Source: E44-bin88 sp034419075 (GTDB lineage Bacteria; Chloroflexota; Dehalococcoidia; Dehalococcoidales; BS750m-G39). Taken from it: a DNA stretch of 64,000 nt. Below the pieces are notes generated by a model that searched no databases, had not been told where the DNA came from, and saw nothing but the letters and a program-made list of their open reading frames with translations. Below are positions 51,938 through 60,011 of this stretch, in pieces. The stretch's first letter is position 1; each line of letters starts with the position of its first letter. A program made the translations under genes and the position numbers. The stretch spans positions 62,001 through 126,000 of the forward strand of contig DAOULR010000022.1 of the NCBI GenBank assembly GCA_034419075.1, written 5' to 3'.

Positions 51938-53032
51938 TTATTTGGCGACGTAGCCGCTGACCATCAGGTCGTCCCCCAGCCTCCCCACCTTCACCCTCTC
52001 CAAACGGAACGCCTCGGTAACCTTACTCACCCCTTCACCAACCACCGCCGTCCTGGCCTCCGCTCCCCCGATGATGATGGGGGCAATAAAGGCGATAACC
52101 TTGTCCACCAGCCTCTGGTCAAAGAGGGAGCCGAGCAGTATGCCACCCCCCTCCACCATAACGCTGGTGATTTCCCGCTTGCCCAAATCCCTAAGCAGAA
52201 TTTCCAAATCAACCTTGGCGTAATCTTGGGGCGGTTCCATCACCTCGGCGCCCGCCTTATTAAAAGCCGCCTTCTGCTTCGGGTCGAGCTTATGGCCCAC
52301 TACCAGCAGCGTCTTGCCCGGCTCGTTGAACACCTTAGAATCTAAGGGTGTGCGCCCGTTGCCGTCAAGAATAACCCTTAAGGGCTGCTTGCGGGCTATT
52401 CCCCCCTTCCCCCCACCGCAGCGGCTGGTCAGCTGGGGGTTATCAGCCAGCAGCGTGTTTACCCCGGCCATAATAGCGTCGCTGGTGTAGCGCAAACAGT
52501 GAACGAACTTCCTGGATTCGGTGCCGCTAATCCAGCGGGAATCGCCCTTCTTGGTGGCAATCTTCCCGTCCAGGCTCACGGCAAACTTGGCGGTGACGAA
52601 GGGCAGGCCCGTGGTGATGAACTTGATATAGGCCTCGTTGACCTCCCTGGCTTCCGCTTCGCGCTCGCCCAGAGTTGTCTTAACCCCCGCCTTCTCCAGC
52701 TCTTTTTGCCCCCGCCCCGAAACCAGCGGGTTGGGGTCGAGCATGGCCATATGTACCTCTTTAATGCCCGCGGCGATGATGGCCCCGGTGCAGGGCGGTG
52801 TCCGCCCCTGATGGCAGCAGGGCTCCAGCGTGACGTACATGGTGCCCCCCGTTGCCTCCTTACCCGCCTGTTTCAGGGCGATGACCTCAGCGTGATGGGA
52901 ACCAGGCGGCTGGGTATAGCCCTGCCCCACAACCTTATCCCCCTTCATCACCACCGCCCCCACCGCAGGGTTGGGGCTGGCCTGCCCCAGAGCCAGCTTG
53001 GCCAGAGAGAGGGCCTGCTCCATGTAGTCCAT
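51938..53032 (-). CDS. ribD: Riboflavin deaminase/reductase RibD
   Basis: A 364-aa bifunctional enzyme. The zinc deaminase half has SHHAEVIAL and EPCCHQGRTPPC. The reductase half (from about residue 150) has KFAVSLDGKIATKKGDSRW and VMVEGGGILLGSL. First gene of the riboflavin operon. No FMN riboswitch is visible in the short space before it, which is unusual but not rare; the adjoining 53104-53407 element may supply regulatory sequence. Confidence 0.95.
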   Translation of the reverse strand: MDYMEQALSLAKLALGQASPNPAVGAVVMKGDKVVGQGYTQPPGSHHAEVIALKQAGKEATGGTMYVTLEPCCHQGRTPPCTGAIIAAGIKEVHMAMLDPNPLVSGRGQKELEKAGVKTTLGEREAEAREVNEAYIKFITTGLPFVTAKFAVSLDGKIATKKGDSRWISGTESRKFVHCLRYTSDAIMAGVNTLLADNPQLTSRCGGGKGGIARKQPLRVILDGNGRTPLDSKVFNEPGKTLLVVGHKLDPKQKAAFNKAGAEVMEPPQDYAKVDLEILLRDLGKREITSVMVEGGGILLGSLFDQRLVDKVIAFIAPIIIGGAEARTAVVGEGVSKVTEAFRLERVKVGRLGDDLMVSGYVAK

Positions 53033-53103
53033 AGCACCGCCATTCTAACACCTGCCTCAAAAAAAGTGCAAGTTCGGATATTTTTATCACCACCTCATCT
53101 CTA

Positions 53104-53407
53104 CCCCACTTTGTCAGCGTATGTTTTTAATACCCACCCAATGCCCATCCTACAAGGGTGGTGCCCCTTATATATCCCCCTGTAGGATTCTACCCCCATC
53201 AACCCTTTACTTTTGGGGGTTTGAAAGGGGGCAAAGCCCCCTTTCTACATTAAAGGGCGGCGGGCGGGAATAGATAAATTCGGGGTGGGGGGGAATCCCC
53301 AAACAAGGCGGGGAAGAGTGGCCGTACCCCAGAAGGAATTCTAGAGGGAGAATACCCTCTAAGGGTGGGCAGGGCGGGTCAGAAAAACGTACGTCAACAG
53401 AGCGGGG
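53104..53407. mobile_element. MITE-like element with long inverted ends
   Basis: A 304-bp element with no coding capacity. The left end (from CCCCACTTTGTCAGCGTATG at 53104) and the reverse complement of the right end (CCCCGCTCTGTTGACGTACG at 53407) align over about 50 bp with some mismatches, so it has terminal inverted repeats. The middle holds an internal hairpin (GGGGGCAAAGCCCCC, 53228-53242). Related sequences occur at four other places in this window. No transposase is near; mobilisation would have to be in trans. Confidence 0.7.
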
Positions 53408-53469
53408 TTAGGCGGATAGAAAAGACACCTTAATATAAGGTATAATCTAACAAGGATAGATACATAATA

Positions 53470-54012
53470 ATGAAAACAATTCTCCGCGACGTCCTGATAA
53501 CGCTAGCCATAGCCGTAGCCATTTTCTTCACTCTCAGGGCAACCGTCCAGGCCTACAAGGTAATAGAGACCTGCATGGAGCCCAACTACGTTGAAGGCGA
53601 TTGGCTGCTGGTAAGCAAGGCGACCTACTGGTTCCACGAACCGGAAAGGGGCGACGTGATAATACTTGAGCCGCCCTTCGATACCGAAGAGGTCTACATC
53701 AAGCGCCTCATCGGCCTGCCCGGTGATACGGTGGAGGTAAAAGACAGCCTCGTCTACATTGACGGTATCGCCCTGGAGGAACCCTATATAATGGAAGCCC
53801 CCACCTACACCTTCCCCACGACTGAACTCGGCGAGGACGAGTACTTCGTCCTCGGCGATAACCGCAATAACGCCAACGATTCCTCCAAAGGCTGGACGAT
53901 ATCCCGCGAGGATATAATCGGCAAGGCCTGGTTTACCTACTGGCCCATAAGCCATTGGAGCGGGGGCTACAATTACCCGCTGGGAGACCAGCTCGAAGCC
54001 GCTGTTGAATAA
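53470..54012 (+). CDS. lepB: Signal peptidase I with Cys at the Ser position
   Basis: A 180-aa S26 family protein with one N-terminal membrane anchor (about residues 7-27). Boxes B-E are readable: ETCMEPNYVEGDWLLVSK, VYIKRLIGLPGD with the general-base Lys (K78), and EDEYFVLGDNRNNANDS. In box B the catalytic Ser of the family (S-M-x-P) is replaced by Cys35, encoded by TGC at 53572-53574. The Lys and the GDNR-x-N-S box are intact, so activity with a thiol nucleophile is possible but unproved. The upstream -10-like TATAAT (about 53440) lies just beyond the MITE-like element. Confidence 0.88.
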   Translation: MKTILRDVLITLAIAVAIFFTLRATVQAYKVIETCMEPNYVEGDWLLVSKATYWFHEPERGDVIILEPPFDTEEVYIKRLIGLPGDTVEVKDSLVYIDGIALEEPYIMEAPTYTFPTTELGEDEYFVLGDNRNNANDSSKGWTISREDIIGKAWFTYWPISHWSGGYNYPLGDQLEAAVE

Positions 54013-54013
54013 T

Positions 54014-54112
54014 CGGGGTGTGGGGCATACCCCACAGGAGGATGCAAAAGGGGTACCACCCTTATAGGGTGGGATTTGGGTGGGAAGGAAAACGTACGCT
54101 AACAGAGCGGGG
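54014..54112. repeat. Dispersed repeat, reverse-oriented end copy
   Basis: On the minus strand it reads CCCCGCTCTGTTAGCGTACG, then TTTTCCTTCCCACCCAAATC, then CCACCCTATAAGGGTGG (a 7-bp inverted repeat) and GGGGTATGCCCC. Nearly the same as the right end of the 53.1 kb element. Confidence 0.8.
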
Positions 54113-54134
54113 CTAGGCAGGGAAAACCCCGCTA
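54106..54134. terminator. GC-rich hairpin between lepB and pyrE
   Basis: AGCGGGG ... CCCCGCT with a 15-nt loop, directly following the repeat copy and ending 14 bp before the pyrE start codon. No T-tract; role uncertain. Confidence 0.35.
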
Positions 54135-54147
54135 GGGAGTAGGAGAG

Positions 54148-54717
54148 GTGAGCCAGACAAATGCTAAAGAAATCTTTGAAAAAGCGGGGGCGCTACTAGA
54201 AGGTCACTTCCTGCTGACCTCCGGCCTGCACTCCCCCGTCTATTGGGAAAAGTTTAAGGTCCTCCAGTCCCCACCCCACACCGAGCAGCTCTGCCGCATG
54301 ATTGCCGACCACTTCCGCGACCAGAAAATCGAGGTCGTCGCCGCCCCCACCACAGGCGGCATCATCATGGCCTTCGAGACCGCCAAGCAGCTTGGAGTCA
54401 GGGGTATCTTCGCCGAAAAGACGGGAGAAAAAGAGCGGGCCTTCAAGCGTGGTTTCACTATCGAGCCTGGCGAAAGAGTGCTCATCGTGGACGACGTCTT
54501 CACCACGGGTGGTTCCCTCCGCCAGACTATGGAAGCGGTGAAAAGGCTGGGCGGAGAAACCGTTGGCATCGGCGTCCTCGTTGACCGTTCCACCGAGAAG
54601 ATGGACTTCGGTGTCCCCCTCTTTAGCTGCCTCCGCGCCGAAGCGGTAACCTATCCCCCCGAAGACTGCCCACTCTGTAAAGAGGGGATTCCCCTGGTCA
54701 AACCCGGCGGTGGTTAA
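54148..54717 (+). CDS. pyrE: Orotate phosphoribosyltransferase PyrE
   Basis: A 189-aa enzyme making orotidine 5'-phosphate for pyrimidine synthesis. HFLLTSGLHSPVYWEKFK, VVAAPTTGGIIMAFETA and the PRPP-binding motif VLIVDDVFTTGGSL are diagnostic. The C-terminus carries DCPLCKEG (CxxC), seen in a subset of PyrE proteins. GTG start with GGAG upstream. It stands apart from other pyrimidine genes here. Confidence 0.93.
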   Translation: MSQTNAKEIFEKAGALLEGHFLLTSGLHSPVYWEKFKVLQSPPHTEQLCRMIADHFRDQKIEVVAAPTTGGIIMAFETAKQLGVRGIFAEKTGEKERAFKRGFTIEPGERVLIVDDVFTTGGSLRQTMEAVKRLGGETVGIGVLVDRSTEKMDFGVPLFSCLRAEAVTYPPEDCPLCKEGIPLVKPGGG

Positions 54718-54730
54718 ACTCGAAGTACTA

Positions 54731-54759
54731 TTGACAAAAAGCCTTCTACCCCATATACT
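54731..54759 (+). promoter_or_regulatory. Consensus sigma-70 promoter
   Basis: TTGACA (54731-54736), 17-bp spacer, TATACT (54754-54759). It reads into a leader of about 150 nt before the pantothenate cluster. Confidence 0.75.
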
Positions 54760-54765
54760 GAAAAT

Positions 54766-54905
54766 GGCTATCGACCCATGGGGGCGGTAAGCTAAATAAC
54801 TATAATTTTAACAATCTAAGTCGCTTGGATCGGATACGACCGAGACGGCAGAAATAGATAAATTATTGACGAATGCCTTCTCTGCGTGTCGGAGAAGGTA
54901 TTTTT
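54766..54905 (+). ncRNA. Leader or small RNA ending in an intrinsic terminator
   Basis: Between the strong promoter and the coding start is a segment ending with CCTTCTC (54876-54882), an 9-nt loop, GAGAAGG (54892-54898) and TATTTTTAG. The transcript would be about 140 nt. I do not recognise a T-box, preQ1, SAM or other known class; it could be an attenuator of the genes at 54925-57152 or an independent sRNA. Confidence 0.45.
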
Positions 54906-54924
54906 AGTTTAAGTGGGTAGAGGA

Positions 54925-55779
54925 ATGCTAAAATTAGGATTTATTGGAGCCGGAACCGTAGGCACTGCCCTGGCGGCGCGCTTGAGCCAGAGCGGCTACC
55001 CCGTAGTTGCCGTCGCCAGCCGCAGCCAGGCATCGGCGCAAAAGCTCTCCGATGCCGTTGGCTACTGCCCCATCTTTGACAGCAACCAGGCCGCTGCCGA
55101 CAACGCCGAGCTCATCTTTATCACCACCCCCGACGACGCTATCGCCCCTGTGGTCAGCGAGATTAAATGGCGTCCTGGGCAGAGCGTTGTCCACTGCTCC
55201 GGCGCCGATTCCGTAGCCATTCTGGAACCAGCCCAGAAAGCGGGCGCTCAAGTAGGCGCCTTCCATCCACTACAGACCTTCGCCAGCGTCGAGCAGGCCA
55301 TGGAAAACATGCCCGGCTCGACATTTGCTTTAGAAGCCGAAGAACCCCTGCTGGCCATGCTCAAAGAGATGGCCACCGCCCTCGGCGGCAACTGGGTCGT
55401 GCTCAAGGCCAGCGACAAAGTCCTCTACCACGCCTCGGCGGTCATCGCCTGCAACTATCTGGTAACCCTGGTCAAGATGGCCAGTGACCTATGGCAAAGC
55501 TTCGGCGTTCCCCCCCAGAAAGCCACCCAGGCGCTTTTACCCCTGCTCCGCGGAACGCTGCATAATATAGAAACCATCGGCATCCCCAACTGCCTCACCG
55601 GGCCCATCGCTCGCGGCGACATCGGCACCATCAACAAACACCTCGACGCCCTGTCTCAAACCGCCCCCCACCTCCTCCCCAGCTACCGCGAGCTCGGCCT
55701 CCAGACCGTACCCATCGCCCTGGCCAAGGGCAAAATCGACCAAAATAAAGCTAAGGAGCTTGAAACCGCGCTCCGATAA
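54925..55779 (+). CDS. panG: Rossmann-DUF2520 protein, probable PanG-type ketopantoate reductase
   Basis: A 284-aa oxidoreductase. The N-terminal Rossmann fold begins LGFIGAGTVGTALAARL and contains ADNAELIFITTPDDAI; the C-terminal helical domain (FHPLQTF, YHASAVIACNYLVTL) is the DUF2520 type. In several bacteria without PanE, a protein of this class (PanG) reduces ketopantoate. Here it directly precedes panD and panB and no panE is in view, so that role is a good inference. Start uncertain: ATG 54925 gives the canonical N-terminus but its AGAGGA is very close; GTG 54913 is the alternative. Confidence 0.75.
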   Translation: MLKLGFIGAGTVGTALAARLSQSGYPVVAVASRSQASAQKLSDAVGYCPIFDSNQAAADNAELIFITTPDDAIAPVVSEIKWRPGQSVVHCSGADSVAILEPAQKAGAQVGAFHPLQTFASVEQAMENMPGSTFALEAEEPLLAMLKEMATALGGNWVVLKASDKVLYHASAVIACNYLVTLVKMASDLWQSFGVPPQKATQALLPLLRGTLHNIETIGIPNCLTGPIARGDIGTINKHLDALSQTAPHLLPSYRELGLQTVPIALAKGKIDQNKAKELETALR

Positions 55780-55794
55780 ACAAACGGGAGGGTT

Positions 55795-56175
55795 ATGATG
55801 CGAAAAATGCTCAAGAGCAAAATCCACCGGGCCACCGTCACCGAAGCCAACCTCGAATATGAGGGCAGTGTCGCCATCGACAAGCGGCTCATGGATGAGG
55901 CGGACATCCTGCCCTATGAGCAGGTGCAGGTCCTCAACGCCAACAATGGCGCCCGCTTTATCACCTACGCCATTGAGGCCCCCGCCGACAGCGGTACGAT
56001 AGGTATCCAGGGCCCCGCCGCCCGACTGGCCTCGAAAGGCGATACCGTCATCATCCTCACCTACTGCGACGTCAAAGACTCCGAGGTCAAGAACTTCCTG
56101 CCCCGCCTGGTCTATGTCGACGAAAACAACGTCGTCACCAAGACCAAGCACATCGTTGACGCCATACCCTTCTAA
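55795..56175 (+). CDS. panD: Aspartate 1-decarboxylase PanD
   Basis: A 126-aa pyruvoyl enzyme making beta-alanine. It self-cleaves between Gly and Ser; here YEGSVAID gives the site G24-S25 counting from ATG 55795. SKIHRATVTEANLEY, NGARFITYAIEAP and NGxxARL-like GPAARLASKGD are typical. A second ATG follows immediately. GGGAGG precedes the start. Beta-alanine goes to PanC. Confidence 0.94.
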   Translation: MMRKMLKSKIHRATVTEANLEYEGSVAIDKRLMDEADILPYEQVQVLNANNGARFITYAIEAPADSGTIGIQGPAARLASKGDTVIILTYCDVKDSEVKNFLPRLVYVDENNVVTKTKHIVDAIPF

Positions 56176-56184
56176 CCCTTCTGT

Positions 56185-56221
56185 CCTGTCATTCTGAAGG
56201 AGCGCAGCGACTAAAGAATCT
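56185..56221. repeat. Short dispersed motif of the GTCATTCTGA type
   Basis: CCTGTCATTCTGAAGGAGCG followed by CAGCGACTAAAGAATCT: a form of an intergenic motif I know from many bacterial genomes in which GTCATTCTGA...GCGAAGCGAC...AAGAATCT recurs. Only one copy seen in this window. Confidence 0.55.
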
Positions 56222-56224
56222 AAA

Positions 56225-56312
56225 GGGGGGACGGGAGGCGTGACCCTAAAGGAGGATATAAAAGGGGCACCACCCTTATAGGGTGGGTTAGGGTGGGAAG
56301 AAAAACCTGGGA
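56225..56312. repeat. Dispersed repeat, reverse-oriented arm copy
   Basis: On the minus strand: CAGGTTTTTCTTCCCACCC, then ACCCACCCTATAAGGGTGG, GTGCCCCTTTTATATCC. It fills the space before panB and carries the same 7-bp palindrome CCACCCT/AGGGTGG as the copy at 54.06 kb. Confidence 0.8.
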
Positions 56313-56324
56313 GGGGAGCAAAAA

Positions 56325-57152
56325 ATGCGCATAACCATCAACCAGATAAAGGAAATGAAACAGCGCGGTGAGAAAATCACCATGCTCACCGCCTACGACT
56401 ATGCCACCGCCAAGCTCGTCGACGCCGCCGAAATACCGCTAATACTGGTCGGCGACAGCCTGGGCATGGTCGTCCTCGGCTACGAATCGACTATCCCGGT
56501 CACCATGGAAGAGATGCTCCACCATACCAAGGCGGTGGTCAGGGGTACTCAAAAGGCGCTGGTCATCGGCGATATGCCCTTCATGACCTACCACGTCAGC
56601 GTCGAAGACGCCCTGCGCAACGCTGCCCGCTTTATTCAGGAAGGTGGCGCCCAAGCGGTCAAGCTCGAGGGCGGGGTGACGGTGGCGGAAAAGGTGAAGC
56701 GTATCGTCGAATGCGGCATCCCCGTCATGGGCCACATCGGCCTCACCCCCCAGTCCATCCACCAGTTCGGCGGATTCAAGCTCCAGGGCAAGACCCCCGA
56801 GGCCGCCAAAAGGGTGTTAGAAGACGCCCGTGCCCTTGACGAAGCTGGAGCTTTCGCTATCGTCCTGGAGACAGTACCTGCCCCCCTGGCCAGGCTCATC
56901 ACCCAGAAGATAAAGATTCCCACCATCGGTATCGGCGCCGGGCCTGACTGTGACGGCCAGGTGCAGGTCATCAATGATATTCTCGGCTCTTTCGCCGACT
57001 TCGTCCCCGGCCACGCCAAGCAGTACGCCAAGCTCACCGATATTATCTCCAAGGCAGTTAGTTCATACCGCGACGAGGTCCAGGCGGGCAAGTTCCCCAC
57101 CGAAAAGCACAGCCACACCATGGACGAAAAGCTGCTCGCCGAGCTAACCTAA
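56325..57152 (+). CDS. panB: Ketopantoate hydroxymethyltransferase PanB
   Basis: A 275-aa TIM-barrel enzyme forming ketopantoate from ketoisovalerate and methylene-tetrahydrofolate. MLTAYDYATAKLVDAA, VGDSLGMVVLGY with metal-binding Asp, VKLEGG, GIPVMGHIGLTPQS and FAIVLETVPAPLA with the catalytic Glu are all present. GGGAGGGGAG lies upstream. Part of the pan cluster although a repeat separates it from panD. Confidence 0.96.
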   Translation: MRITINQIKEMKQRGEKITMLTAYDYATAKLVDAAEIPLILVGDSLGMVVLGYESTIPVTMEEMLHHTKAVVRGTQKALVIGDMPFMTYHVSVEDALRNAARFIQEGGAQAVKLEGGVTVAEKVKRIVECGIPVMGHIGLTPQSIHQFGGFKLQGKTPEAAKRVLEDARALDEAGAFAIVLETVPAPLARLITQKIKIPTIGIGAGPDCDGQVQVINDILGSFADFVPGHAKQYAKLTDIISKAVSSYRDEVQAGKFPTEKHSHTMDEKLLAELT

Positions 57153-57265
57153 ACTAACCTTAAATTAGTTATCCACCCAGAACCTTACCAGAACTAACCA
57201 AGACTAAATCTTGCCAAAGACTCGCACGAGCCTTAAACTATATTAGAATCCCAGGAGGTTATATC

Positions 57266-58129
57266 ATGGCTCAAACCAAATACGGTCACTTGGTCAAAAC
57301 AATGCCCGTCAACGAAGGCCCCAAGGGCGCCAACGCCTACGAGATTATATGGATGTTCGGCAAAGAGCTGGAAAACTTCCCCCTCAACTTCGCCCTGGGC
57401 CGCTACGAAGAAACCGGCATCTGGCACCCCTGGTCTGGCCCCCACGTCCACCCCACCTTCGACGAATGCCTCCTCTTCTTCGGCCATGATACCGACGACT
57501 CGACCTCTCTGGGCGCCGAATTCGAGATAGCGCTCGGCGAGGAGCAGGAAAAGCACGCCTTCAATACCCCCTCGGTAGTCATCCTGCCCAAGGGGACGCC
57601 CCACTGCCCGCTGATAACTAAGCGAATCGATAAGCCCTTCGTTCACGGCCATATCATTCTCGGCCCCGACGACAAGGTCAACTGGTGGCCCACCGACTCC
57701 AAGCCCAAGCCCACAAACGGCTCAAAGTACAATCACCTGGTCAAACCTCTAAAAGTCCAAAAAGACCCAAAGAACACCGAGCTGACCTGGATGACGAGCG
57801 ACCAGCTAGAGGGGTTCGACCTTCACTTTGCCGTGGGCCTCTGTACCGAGACCGGCCCCTGGTATCCGGGCAAGGGAGCTCATACCCACCCCTACGACAA
57901 GGTTATGATTTTCCTGGGTCACAACCCCAAAAAACTGGGCTACCTGGGTGCCGAAATCGAGATAGCGCTGGGTAAGGAGCAGGAAAAGCATACCTTTAAC
58001 CTACCCACCGTCATCACCGTGCCCAAGGGGACGCCCCATAACCCGCCCGTAGTCAAAAAAATCGAAAAGCCCTTCGGCTTCATCATCTATAACCTCGCCC
58101 CCCAGCACGAAGTCACCTTTTTGGACTGA
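57266..58129 (+). CDS. Tandem cupin-fold protein of unknown function
   Basis: A 287-aa protein made of two halves of about 140 aa that repeat each other: KYGHLVKTM and KYNHLVKPL at the start, GPHVHPTFDE and GAHTHPYDK, GAEFEIALGEEQEKH and GAEIEIALGKEQEKH, PKGTPHCP and PKGTPHNP. The His residues could form the cupin metal site in each half. It is the product of an internal duplication. No enzyme class can be assigned; the next gene is another cupin, so the two may act together. SD CCAGGAGG precedes the ATG. Confidence 0.8.
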   Translation: MAQTKYGHLVKTMPVNEGPKGANAYEIIWMFGKELENFPLNFALGRYEETGIWHPWSGPHVHPTFDECLLFFGHDTDDSTSLGAEFEIALGEEQEKHAFNTPSVVILPKGTPHCPLITKRIDKPFVHGHIILGPDDKVNWWPTDSKPKPTNGSKYNHLVKPLKVQKDPKNTELTWMTSDQLEGFDLHFAVGLCTETGPWYPGKGAHTHPYDKVMIFLGHNPKKLGYLGAEIEIALGKEQEKHTFNLPTVITVPKGTPHNPPVVKKIEKPFGFIIYNLAPQHEVTFLD

Positions 58130-58134
58130 TAATA

Positions 58135-58479
58135 ATGAGTGCCTCGGAATTCCCCGACTTTGTGCGCCGCCTGCCCCAGGCCGACCTGCCCTTTGCGGGC
58201 TTGCGCGGCTGGCTTCTCCAGAGCGACCGGGGACAGGTCCTCTTCAACGAATCGGATATTGAGCTATCCGTGCCGGCCCATGCTCACGGCAGTCAATGGG
58301 GAACGGTCATTGATGGTAAGATTGAGCTGACCATTGGTGGCAAAAAGAGGACTTATAATCGCGGCGATAGCTATTTCATCCCCGCCAACACCACCCACAG
58401 CGCTAAAATCTATCCCGGATTCAGGGCGGTTGATTACTTCGACGATAAAGAGCGCTATCGGCCCAAGAGGTCTAGCTGA
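58135..58479 (+). CDS. Single-domain cupin protein
   Basis: A 114-aa cupin with PAHAHGSQWGTVIDGKIELT and GDSYFIPANTTHSAKIYPG, the two conserved cupin motifs with His metal ligands. It begins 5 bp after the tandem cupin. Function unknown; such proteins are often sugar or small-molecule binders. Its end overlaps plsY tail to tail by 8 bp. Confidence 0.82.
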   Translation: MSASEFPDFVRRLPQADLPFAGLRGWLLQSDRGQVLFNESDIELSVPAHAHGSQWGTVIDGKIELTIGGKKRTYNRGDSYFIPANTTHSAKIYPGFRAVDYFDDKERYRPKRSS

Positions 58480-59095
58480 GGGATTTCCCTTCTTCCCGGC
58501 CCTCGACGCCAGCCATTACCGTCACCTCCGCTCTGGACATGGCGATGTGCTTCAATATCATGGGCACAGAAATAAGGAGAGGCGTAATGACCAGCATTAT
58601 AGCGCTGCCGGTAAAGAGATTGAACAGGGTCAGGAAGCCAAAGAGGACGCCCGTGGAAAACCCTGTCTTATTGTTGGTGAAGAGGAGGGCGATGCCGGCT
58701 ACGGCCATGGCGGCCAGAAGCGGCCAGAACATCAGCGAAGCCAGCACCCCGTAGGTAGTCATCGCTCCCTTCCCCCCTTTGAACCGGATGAAGAGCGACC
58801 AGTTGTGCCCCACCACCACCGCCAGCCCAGCGGTAACCACCACCGCCAGGGGCAGCCCCAGCTCTTTGGCCAGCAGCACCGCTACCACCCCCTTGCCAAA
58901 GTCCATAAAGGAAACGATGATGCTAGCCCCGAGGCCCACACGGCGGCGGGTCAAAGCCGCCCCCATGCGCCCGTCTCCGTACTTTCTTAAATCCAGCCCC
59001 TTAAACCAGCGCCCGATGAGGTAGGCGGAGGGAATCGAGCCGAGCAGGTAGGCGACGCCAACCGCCAGCAAAGCCAGAAAAATCTCGCCGACCAT
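58472..59095 (-). CDS. plsY: Glycerol-3-phosphate acyltransferase PlsY
   Basis: About 207 aa, membrane enzyme that transfers an acyl group from acyl-phosphate to glycerol-3-phosphate, the first step of phospholipid synthesis. Motifs: YLLGSIPSAYLIGRWFKGLD, VVGHNWSLFIRFKGGKGAMT, and a late Asn/Gly block. The ATG at 59095 is chosen; a TTG at 59113 is possible and neither has a good ribosome site. About five hydrophobic segments. Confidence 0.92.
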   Translation of the reverse strand: MVGEIFLALLAVGVAYLLGSIPSAYLIGRWFKGLDLRKYGDGRMGAALTRRRVGLGASIIVSFMDFGKGVVAVLLAKELGLPLAVVVTAGLAVVVGHNWSLFIRFKGGKGAMTTYGVLASLMFWPLLAAMAVAGIALLFTNNKTGFSTGVLFGFLTLFNLFTGSAIMLVITPLLISVPMILKHIAMSRAEVTVMAGVEGREEGKSLS

Positions 59096-59142
59096 ATCTA
59101 AATTATGAGACAAATGGCCGCGGCTGTCAACAGGGGCTATGG

Positions 59143-59148
59143 TATAAT
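59143..59148 (+). promoter_or_regulatory. Extended -10 promoter for panC
   Basis: TGG-TATAAT (extended -10 form) about 28 bp before the panC ATG. No matching -35 box at usual spacing. Confidence 0.5.
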
Positions 59149-59175
59149 ACAGGCGTTAAGCGGAGAAAATATTAC

Positions 59176-60009
59176 ATGAAAACTGTCAAAACCATCGCCG
59201 ATTTCAATAAACTGAGACCGAGGCTAACGGCGCCGCTGGGCTTTGTCCCCACCATGGGCTATCTCCACGAGGGGCATTTGGAACTGGTCCGGCAGGCCAG
59301 GGTGGAAAACCCCTCGGTGGCGGTCAGCATCTTCGTCAACCCCACCCAGTTCGGCCCCAAAGAAGACTTTAAGCAGTACCCCCGCGACCCCGAGCGCGAC
59401 CTGGCGCTGCTGGAGAAAGAAGGCGCCGACGTGGTCTTTATGCCTTCGGCGGAGGAGATGTATCCTCCCGGTTTCGATAGCTGGGTTGAAGTGGGCAAGA
59501 TTACCGAAAAACTGGAGGGCGCCGCCCGCCCCGGTCACTTTAGAGGGGTGGCCACGGTAGTGGCCAAGCTCTTTAACATCGTCCGCCCCGACCGCGCCTA
59601 TTTCGGGCAGAAGGACGCCCAGCAGCTAATAGTGATAAAAAGGATGACCGCCGACCTTGATATGGGCGTTGAAATCGTGGCTGTGCCCACCGTGCGCGAG
59701 CCCGACGGCCTAGCCATGAGCAGCCGCAACACCTATCTTAACGATGAGGAAAGAAAGCAGGCGGTGGTTTTGTACCAGTCGCTCAAACTGGCGCAAAGGC
59801 TTTACGCCGACGGCGAGAGGGACGCCAAGGCCATTCTCAAACAAATGACCGCCCTCATTAGAAAGCAGCCCCTGGCCGATATTGAATATATCTCCATCGC
59901 CGACGGTGAGACATTGAACGAATTGGACAGGGTCAAACCGCCAGCACTGATCTCGATGGCGGTGAGGTTTGGCAAGACACGGCTGATTGATAATGTGGTG
60001 GTGGGGTGA
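59176..60009 (+). CDS. panC: Pantothenate synthetase PanC
   Basis: A 277-aa ATP-dependent ligase joining pantoate and beta-alanine. VPTMGYLHEGHLELVRQA contains the HxGH-like ATP site, then VNPTQFGPKEDFKQYPR, YFGQKDAQQLIVIKRM and VREPDGLAMSSRN (KMSKS-like). With panB, panD and the panG-like gene the pantothenate route is complete here. Stop is 2 bp from the end of the next, opposite gene. Confidence 0.96.
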   Translation: MKTVKTIADFNKLRPRLTAPLGFVPTMGYLHEGHLELVRQARVENPSVAVSIFVNPTQFGPKEDFKQYPRDPERDLALLEKEGADVVFMPSAEEMYPPGFDSWVEVGKITEKLEGAARPGHFRGVATVVAKLFNIVRPDRAYFGQKDAQQLIVIKRMTADLDMGVEIVAVPTVREPDGLAMSSRNTYLNDEERKQAVVLYQSLKLAQRLYADGERDAKAILKQMTALIRKQPLADIEYISIADGETLNELDRVKPPALISMAVRFGKTRLIDNVVVG

Positions 60010-60011
60010 AG

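Noticed and set aside
53033..53103. FMN riboswitch before ribD
   Set aside because: None of the conserved RFN-element blocks can be found on the minus strand in front of ribD.
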